A program made the translations under genes and the position numbers. From assembly GCA_030068145.1 (NCBI GenBank), contig JAPJBO010000562.1, positions 87,137-151,136 on the forward strand: a stretch of 64,000 nt of DNA, given 5' to 3'. Source of the DNA: Diplonema papillatum (Eukaryota; Euglenozoa; Diplonemea; Diplonemida; Diplonemidae). A model generated the notes under the pieces. That model was not told the DNA's origin and ran no database searches. It saw only the letters and a list, made by a program, of their open reading frames with translations. Of this stretch, positions 14,701 through 23,700 are shown one piece after another. The stretch's first letter is position 1. The number at the start of each line of letters is the position of its first letter.

Positions 14701-17700
14701 CTGCTCTAACAGCACAAAAGGAAAACACCCCCTTCCCCCCTCGCCTCACAAGTCAAACGGAGACTTCGAAAAACTGACCGCTTACTACAAGAAACAGTCT
14801 AGAAATTGAATTACGCTCCTTCGACGGGTCACTCGTTCCTAACGTCGTCCCGCTGTTTAACGTACATTTAATGCTGCATTCGCCCAAACAGTTTCGGTGG
14901 TTACGATCCTTAGCTGGCCTGCTAAATCTGTGGGACAGAGTCTAAAGGTCAGTCCTTCCAGAAAAGTTGGCCCACATCAAGGCTTCTAAAGGCCAGTCCT
15001 TCCAGAAAAGATGGTCCACATCAAGGCTTCTGAAGGCCAGTCCTTCCAGAAAAGTTGCGAAGGCGGGACGGGCTCTGTGACGAAGGTGCAGCCGTGGCCG
15101 TTAGTCTAAGACACGGAGTTTAGCTGGCGGCGCGCAAGCTTGCGTTTCCTGGACGATCGTGCCATTCACCTCACGTGTCCGTGGACTGTTCCAAGAAATA
15201 TTGTGTCCTGCTTTGGTAGATTTTGTTCTCTGCCGGGGCTTGCTCGAAAGTAGCTGGCATTACACTTCGAAGAAACCTTCCCAACAACAGGCGACCTGGC
15301 ACGCTCGAAGCAGTTGAAAACGTTGGAAGAGGAGTTATCGAAGGCGGAATCGCTAGCCGAGACGCTGAACGACAGCACGGTCCAGTCGAAGAAGCGCATT
15401 GAAGAGCTTCAGGGTGCCATTCAAGAAGTTTTCAACAAGGTGGGCTATTCCGGAGATGACACCGACATTGGCGCTACTGAATGCACCGAAAGCAATATGG
15501 TGTGCCATCTTGTTCACCTGGCACTCATAACACACTTGTGTGTGGTGTGTCTATTATGAACACATGTACTTTAGTTATCATCGAGTCGACTTGTCATTGT
15601 GTTTATCTAGCACTGTGCTGCGTCCGACTTCAGCTTTGCAAGCTGTGGTTGACCGTCACGTTCCTGGACCCGGAGTGACCTTTTTCTTTTACATAAGCGC
15701 CAGCTTGAAAGGAAATGCTCGACGATGCTGCCCGACAAAGAACAGAAGGGATCCAAAGTGCTGTAACTACCGAACCACGTGTTGAACGGACGTGAGGTCA
15801 TGCGGGTCTACCCCTACACGACAAACACACAAACACAACAGGTCAAAAGTCCTGAGTGAGAAAACAACACACGGTGGTGTAAGCGAAGAACAAAAAGGGA
15901 TGAAGTGGAGCAGGGAGGCCGCGGTGGAGTGGGTGAAGCAGGCTACGGGGCTCCAAGTTCCGTCCGCTTTCCATTTTCGTCCGGACAATGGTCGACTGCG
16001 GCCGATTATCCGGTTGGCGGGGGAGGCCGGCGCTTCCGCGGACGCGTACCTGAGGTCCCTGCTAGGGGCCCTGGGGGGCGAGCAGCCGCCGAGCGGGACG
16101 GCGCAGTGGGTGTTGGCTTGGTTGGCATGCGCGTCCGCGCCCACGGCCACCCGTGCTGACTTCGAGGAACTGGTCCGGTCGGTGTCGCCGGACCGCGAAG
16201 ACCCCTCCCCTCGACTGCCTGGCCGCTCCGCCGACGCCTCGCACTCAGACTCGGCGGATTACGCCGCCATCTCCGCCGCCGCGGCCACAGCGGCGGCCCG
16301 CGCCTCATCAACTGCCGCCACTTCTGCTGCTGCTGCCGCGGCCGACCCCTCCGCCGCCTCGTCTTCCGCTGCTGCTCCGCGCACCCCCTCGGGGATTCCG
16401 CTCCCGGGAACACCGGACGGAGACGAAGAGGTCGCCCGGGCCCTGCAGGTCGACGTGCAGGACACGCCCGCGAGGCGGGTGACGTTTGCGGAACGCCCGG
16501 ACGACATCCGGCGCCTGGAGGGCCAGGTGGAGCGCCTCACCGCGATGGTGCTGGAGCTCGTGGAACGCTCCTCGCCCCCAGCCCCTCAGCGCCCATCTGT
16601 CCAGCGCAGCATGGAAGTGCCGCCCCCGCCTCCCCTCGTCGATGCCTCTCGCGTCCCGTTCGGGTCGCATCACGCGGGGGCAGGCCATGTTCCGGCGCCC
16701 TTCTCTGCCCCCCAGCCGCCGGCTCCCGTTCCTGCGCCGACGCAGCCCTCCCAACCGGTCCAGGAGAACCCATTCACCCTCCCAGACGGAGGTTTTTCAG
16801 CAGGACCCGCTCGACGCGCTGGAGCGCGGGTCCGTTCAATCCCAACCAGCGCTGATCACCCCGGGCCCCGGGCTCCTCGACCCCCGTGTGTGGCTGTCCT
16901 ACGGGCAGGTCGAGAAGTCGCTGCTCCTCGTCCACATCCGCGATATTTTCGCGGAAGTCCTCAACGGGTCGCAGACCCTGGCGAACGACGGCCAGCACCT
17001 CCTTCACCACCTCTCGTGCATCCTGCATCTGATGGACGACTCCTCCGACCCAGAGGGGATGGTGCAGCTCGCCGAGAGCACCTTGCACCGCCTAGTGGTA
17101 CTCAAAACAGGCCTCAAGGCGGGCTGGTCCGTTGCGGCGGACCTCCAGAAGGCGTACCACGAGGAGGACGTGGTGCCCGCCTTTCTCCGCCGGGGGTACC
17201 AGGCGATGCGGAAGGCGGACGAGCAGCCAACGAAGCCCGCCCGGTCTCGGGGGTTACCACAGACGAGGCGCGCTGCCCCTCCCCACAGCGCAGCCCCCCT
17301 TCCGCAGGCGGACGGGGCGCGCACCGGCAACAGGAGGAAGGGGTCTCGGTGAGCGTCCTGGACCGCTTCCCCCCACCTCCGCGCGCGACATCCGGTGGTC
17401 GGGCGCTTTTGTTGGAGCCTCCGCTGTCGAACGGCGAGCGGGAGAGACTTGTTGGCAAGGCCAACTCGTACATCGGCGACGCGCTGGCGTTGTCGACGCG
17501 ACGCGGCGTTCACTCGGTGTACCGGCGCTTCCTAGAGTTCCGCCATCACTGGGAGACGCGATTCGGTACGCCGTTGGACGTTCCGACGGCGGTCGTTCTG
17601 TTTGTGACGCGTCTCCTGTCGCGCGAACTGAACCCCATCTCTCCGTCCACCGCGATACAGTACGTGGTCAACGTACAATCCGCGGAGAAGCGTCTCGGTC

Positions 17701-20700
17701 GACCGATCGAGAGTCAGCTGGTTCGAGACTTCGTCAGGTCCCTGAAGAGGGCGGGTGCTTTGCGGCCGACCAAGCAGGCAGTTCCGGCCACAAAGGAGGA
17801 TGTGGAGCGCGCCGTGCGCCTCGAATCAGATCCCGTGATGCGTCTGGCCATCACCCTCGCGTGGCAGGGGGCAGCCCGGGTGGACGATGTCCTTACCAGA
17901 GAGGCCCGAAACGTGACCGAGAGCTCCGATTTCTGGTCGGTGAACTGGGTCGGCTCGAAATCGGACCCTTTCCGTTTGGGACAGGTGACCGGCGTGGTCC
18001 TTCCACCCCCGCAGGATCAGACTCTCCGATCCCTCCTCCGCTCCACGCGCCCGGGTCAACGTATTTTCGCGGGCGTCACGTTCCGCCGCGTCGTGGCGGC
18101 GCTGAAGAGGGCCAACCAGGCTCTGACGGGGCATTCCCTGCGCCGGGGGGCGCTGTTTCGCCTCCTGAGGATGGGCGTCGACCTCGACACGCTCCGGAGA
18201 GTGTCCCGCCACTCGACCCAGGATGCCCTTGTGCGCTACCTCCCGGAGGCGGAGGTACCCCTCGTCCGGGAGACGGCAGGCGCGTCGGCAACCCTCCTGT
18301 GAGCCTCCCTTTGGAACCGGTTTTCCCATACAGGCCGCCGAAGAGAGCTCCTCGTAACCCCCTGTCCAAGTGCTATCCTGGACCCGATGCTTTGTCGCAG
18401 GATGTACCCCCCCCGGCGTTTTTGGAAGCGATCCGGCACCATGGGGGCATCGGCGATGCCCCGCCGTCGGATTTTACGCCTTTCGTCACCGTCGCCTACG
18501 GGGGCGACCTCATCGTCAACGAGCTTGCCGCTCCTCCGGCGCAGCGCAGCTCGGAGGGGTATTTAGCGCCCATCACGTCCTCCTTCATGGATCTCGACAG
18601 GCTCCTTGCCATGGATACACACGGCCTACTCGGAGGCGTGTTGGACGTTATCAGGTCGCGTGAGTCTTTCGAGTCCGCGCTAGTCCGCGACGCCTCCTCT
18701 TGGCACTCAGAGGCCATAGCGCGCGGGACCTCGAGGCGGATGCTACACCACCTTCCGGACCTGCTGAAGTACGGTGTCGCGGAGGTAGCACACGAGCATC
18801 CGAGAGTCGTGCTCCCCGCATTCACGGTTCCCAAGAAGAGCGGGGGGGAGAGGTTCGTGTGCGATGGACGAAAGCTGAACGCTGTCATGCCCCGACCGCC
18901 TCCGATGCTCCTGCCCTCCATGCCCGACGTGATCGATCGGGTGCTAAGCTCGGCGGTCGTCTACCTGGCGGATGCGAAGAGCTACTTCTACCAGTTCGAA
19001 CTGGATGAGGGCGTCCGCGGGTATTTCGGCATGAACCTTGCGGGCCCACGTGGGAGTTTCGTCAGAGCCCGTTTAAGGGCGATGTGCATGGGCTGGAGCT
19101 GGGCTCCGGCGATAGCACAGAGAGCTTCTCGCGTCATCCTGCCGGAGACTGACGGTCTCCCGTGGGTTGACAATTTCATCATCGTGGGCGATTCTTTGGC
19201 CGAGGCGGAAGAGAAGTTCACACGTTTCGCCCGGCGATGTCGTGAGGTGAACTGCGTCCTCAACGACGACGAAGGCCAGTACGGGATCCCCCTCACGCAG
19301 TTCGACCTATTGGGGCTGCAGTTCGATCTGGCCAGCAGCCCACCTCGGTACAGTATGGCCACTGCTTGGGTTGAAAAGCTGCTGCGGTCTTCCGAACTCG
19401 CCGTTTTCCGGGGCGGAGCCGTTTCTCCCCGGGCGTTCTGGGCACGCGCGGGGGGCAGTCGATCCGACTATGGTCCGACGCCTCCTCAAAAGAATGGGCG
19501 GCGCTACTCGAGGGTGAGCCCGAACGGGTGTCACAGGGCATTTTCTTTGGTCACTTCGCAGAAAAGCACATTTTTTTGAAAGAGCTTTTCGCAGTGTTGA
19601 AAGGCCTCGAGCTAGCCGTTAGAACACACCGTGGAGTGTCCGTAGAGCTGATGGTAGACAACCTACCGGCGGTTCATTGCCTGAACAAGGGCCACTCGAA
19701 GAATTACGCGGCGAACACAATACTGTCGCGCATTTTTGATCTGGCCCGAGAGTACGGACTTGAGCTCACGGCTACGTGGGTGCCGACCCACGAACAGAGG
19801 GCGGACGAGTACACCCGGGGTACCCAGGCGAAAGAGAACGCGACGCCTGGAGGGTGGTTACCGAAGGAGGAAGATCTCTCGCCTCCTCCGGATCTGACTA
19901 CTTGAAAGGCCACTGCGTGGTCCCTGGGGGTCCTGGATGGTGTAAGCGAAGAACAAATCAGATTGTGTTTGTATTGTATTTGCCCCTTACCTCTATATTT
20001 CCCCCCTTCCATTCGGAGTCGAAGCAGCTACGTCGAGTATTTTTACATAAGCGCCAGCTTGAAAGGAAATGCTCGACGATGCTGCCCGACAAAGAACAGA
20101 AGGGATCCAAAGTGCTGTAACTACCGAACCACGTGTTGAACGGACGTGAGGTCATGCGGGTCTACCCCTACACGACAAAACACACAAACACAACAGGTCA
20201 AAAGTCCTGAGTGAGAAAACAACACACGGTGGTGTAAGTGAAGAACAAATCAGATTGTGTTTGTATTGTATTTGCCCCTTACCTCTATATTTCCCCCCTT
20301 CCATTCGGAGTCGAAGCAGCTACGTCGAGTATTTTTTTCTACGTTTTCCTACCGTTGTCGACAACAAATTCACAACCTTTTTACCAGGGCGAAAGCCTTG
20401 TGGTGCCGAGTAGACGGGATAGGGGGTTTGGGGGTTAGGGCCAATCGGTAGCCGCTTGACCCGTAGGCTCTGCAGTTCGCCGAACACGTGAAGCTTGGCT
20501 CCCGTGTACACAGGCTTTCCCCTGCGCGCATGGGGAGGTGTCGCTGCTCACCTGTCAAATCCGTCCTGACGTGGCCTCGGCCTGCCCCAATAGGAACGAA
20601 AGGAAAAGTTCAAAATTGGACGATCCCCATTTCTTTTTTTAGCCACATGCAATGTGTGAGGAAACTGAACCGCCGAAGTAGGACCTTCTGATCGTGACCA

Positions 20701-23700
20701 TTTGCCAAATTTGCCACCTGAAACCACGACCAGGATTTGGGCTCAGGGTAGTGCGGTCAACGAAAACTCTAGTTTCCCTTTCTACTTTCTCCTACTCTCG
20801 CGGTGTACGGTTTGCACATGCGGCCGATTCTGCCAATGTCGTCGTCTAGAGCCCGTCGGACCCCTTCCCGCAGCTCACCGTTGTAGAGCTTCGCACAGCG
20901 TGGAGCCGGCATACTTCCGTCGTACGCGGTGACACAAAATTCAGTCAGCTTATCGGAGAGCTCGGGGAGCTTGAGGATCTCATTTGGTATTCCGTCTGAA
21001 CCTGTCGCTTTTCCTCCCTTCAGTTTCTTTGCCACCGCCTGGACTTCAAGAATTGTCGACCTCCTGTCTGCGAGCACAAGAAGGGGAAGGTATCGGAGAA
21101 AGTCTGCCACAGACGGGTGCACATGTCACGGGTTCGTTCGAGGGTCGTCTCAAGATTTGTGCAGTGCCGAGTCTGAGTCGTGTCGTTGGCCCCTGTAGGG
21201 TGCCTAGTTGTGTTGTTCGAGGGTCGTCTCAAGATTTGTGCAGTGCCGAGTCTGCGTCGTGTCGTTGGCCCGTGTAGGGTGCGTAGTTGTGTTGTTTGAG
21301 GGTCGTCTCAAGATTTGTGCAGTGCCGAGTCTGCGCCGTGTCGTTGTGGCCCGAGTGGGGTGCGTAGTTGAGTTGTGTTGACCACGTGGCCGTAGCCGCC
21401 TGCCGCCTCCAATTTCGCCCACGCGATGCGCTCGCTTGCGACACCCATTTCGACCCAGGCAATCTGGGGCGACGTGAGCATCGCAATTCCACCCAGTTGG
21501 GGGTCCGCTGGTGCTGCTACCAAGTGTAGCCTCCTGCTGTCTCAATAGGGTAACCAACAGAAGTCTGCTACCGTACGGCTTCACGTAGCCAAGAACCCAC
21601 GCCGCAACCTTCTAAGGTGAAAACGTGGAAGAGAAAAGGCCTTTTCTTGCGTTCGGTGCATTCGCGAGTCGACTGCAGCGACTCGGCCAAGAGACCACCA
21701 GCAACCTTTTGCACCGAAGAGACACCACCACTCGCCGTCCCGACCACGGTGCTTATCCGGCGTCGCGGGAAACTATCCCTTGCCCTTCTCCACGAATCTG
21801 GTGCTCCTGCAGGCAAAGGATTTTCACGTCGCTTTCAATGCAGTAGAGCACGAGGTCCGCGGTTTTGCGTCGGTCCGTCAACGTGCGTATAAATCGAACT
21901 TCCGCTCCCTGCCGCACGGGCTTCTTCGGTTTGTGCCACCTGCGACGCGGGCCGCTTCACTGCTCGTCTGCGACTGCTCTGTACTCATCCGCGATTGCCG
22001 CTTCTCGTACCGACCGCGCCTGCCTTACCTCTTCTGCCTTTCCCTCTGTGGTCCGTCGGCCGCTCCGGCTCGGTCCGACAACATGCGACAGTTCCACGTG
22101 TGCTAACGCGAGTCAGATTGTTTGCTGTAAACACAGCCGTTCTTGGTCTGTTCCGTCGTTCGCAATTATTTGGCTCGACCCGGGCCATAGGTACTCCTTG
22201 CAGCACGGAACAGAGTTCTCCCAGCTATCGCCGTCCCCGAGTTAGCCGTGCCTCTCTGCTCCGTCTGCCGCGTCTCACCGGGCGTCTGCCCAAGTTTTCT
22301 CAACTCAAAACGCTTTTGGGAACCCCACCGATCACCACAAGCACGCACTAAGCTGAACTTCACAAACAAACAAAAGGTCGAAAGACACCAATCTGTACGG
22401 CCATTCGGGATCGTCGGAAACACAAGAACCCTTTATCAACGGTCACACGGAGACCCTAAAGTTTAGGCTAAACCCCCGGAATTTCAAGCGAACTTGAACT
22501 CTAAAAACCTCCTCATTCCCGCGGAGAAGACTAGCATAGGAGGCAGTTGTATAAACATGGAGATTTACCCCCCCTACTTTTAACATTGCCTCATGCACCT
22601 CAATAACGACAGATGATGTTCCTCGGAATGATTGAAGAACGCGCCAATGAGATTCTTGCGGCGTATCACGTCGTGAAGGCTTCCGAAACGCGGTCGAAGG
22701 CACGTCTGCGAGAGGAGGAGAAGAGGCAGTCCAAGGAGCGCCGCCTGCAAGAAAGGCAAAATCGAAGGGATCAAGGTGCTTTCTTCTCTCCGTTTTCTTG
22801 GTGCTAACAGCACCGTCATATCTTGCAATGGATTCTGAAAGTTTTCGCGACGTATTCAGCGTGTTTACGGGAACGTCTCCGGAACAACGGTTGCACATGA
22901 AAGAGAAAACGAAGCCAACGAAAAAGTGCAAACCCCCCGAGAGAGGTTTATACCCTGAACACGCGAAGAACAAGCAACTTTTGTCGTATCATTTTTATCA
23001 TCTTTCGTCAGTTGTTGCTGATCGTCCGTGTGCGTGCAAGCCCCAACTCCGGAAATGCTTTTGCTTTTCCTTCGGCTGACACCATTTGCGCACGTATCCA
23101 TGGTTAAGAAGACGACTGAAAGCATAGACACAAAGATAACTCGAAGCATCTGCAGAATAACACGAAAAGCCTCTGGGCAAAACCCCGTTTCACACTTCTT
23201 CAAAACCAGCACATTTTAACGACGTCCCCACGTTTCTTGACCACGCGCAACCATACTGACCACGCACAACCATACTGACCACGCACAACCATACTGACCA
23301 CGCGCAACCATACTGACCATGCACAACCATACTGACCACGCACAACCATACTGACCACGCACAACCATACTGACCACGCGCAACCATACTGACCATGCGC
23401 AACCATACTGACCACGCGCAACCATACTGACCACGCGCAACCATACAGGGGAAGACGTACACGGGGACGACGAAGACGATGAGGAGGATGCCGCCAGCGA
23501 GGCTGCGGGGACCGCGCCGTCGAGGTCGAACTTCTTGGGCAACGGCCCGGCGGTGCCCGTGGGCAGCACCAACCTTTCGAAGGTTGTCGAGATGAAGCTG
23601 CCGGCGGCGGCCGACTCGTTCAGCAACGACTACGCGGAGGACGGCGAGGACGAACGCCCCTTCTCCCAAGAGGAGCTCCGGCACCAGACCGAAGCGCGCA

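Larger units (their letters stand above)
15687..20337 (+). mobile_element. Tyrosine-recombinase retroelement with split direct repeats (A1-gag-YR-RT-RH-B1-A2-B2)
   Basis: Parts: A1 15,687-15,894; coding region 15,900-19,905; B1 19,939-20,040; A2 20,041-20,249; B2 20,250-20,337. A1 and A2 are nearly identical, as are B1 and B2, so the insertion looks young. The 19-bp word GGTGTAAGCGAAGAACAAA ends A1 and also begins B1, and it spans the A/B boundary in solo A-B copies. That is the arrangement of PAT, Ngaro and VIPER/TATE-type YR elements. There is no LTR, DDE integrase or methyltransferase domain, so it is not a typical DIRS1-like element. It lies in sense orientation in intron 5 of the dynein-docking gene. 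The coding region needs several frame changes, so this copy may be damaged, or it may use programmed shifts. Confidence 0.88.

Noticed and set aside
16308..17513. Minus-strand and alternate-frame ORFs over the gag-like region
   Set aside because: GC-rich shadows. Protein-like features and domain order are on the plus strand.
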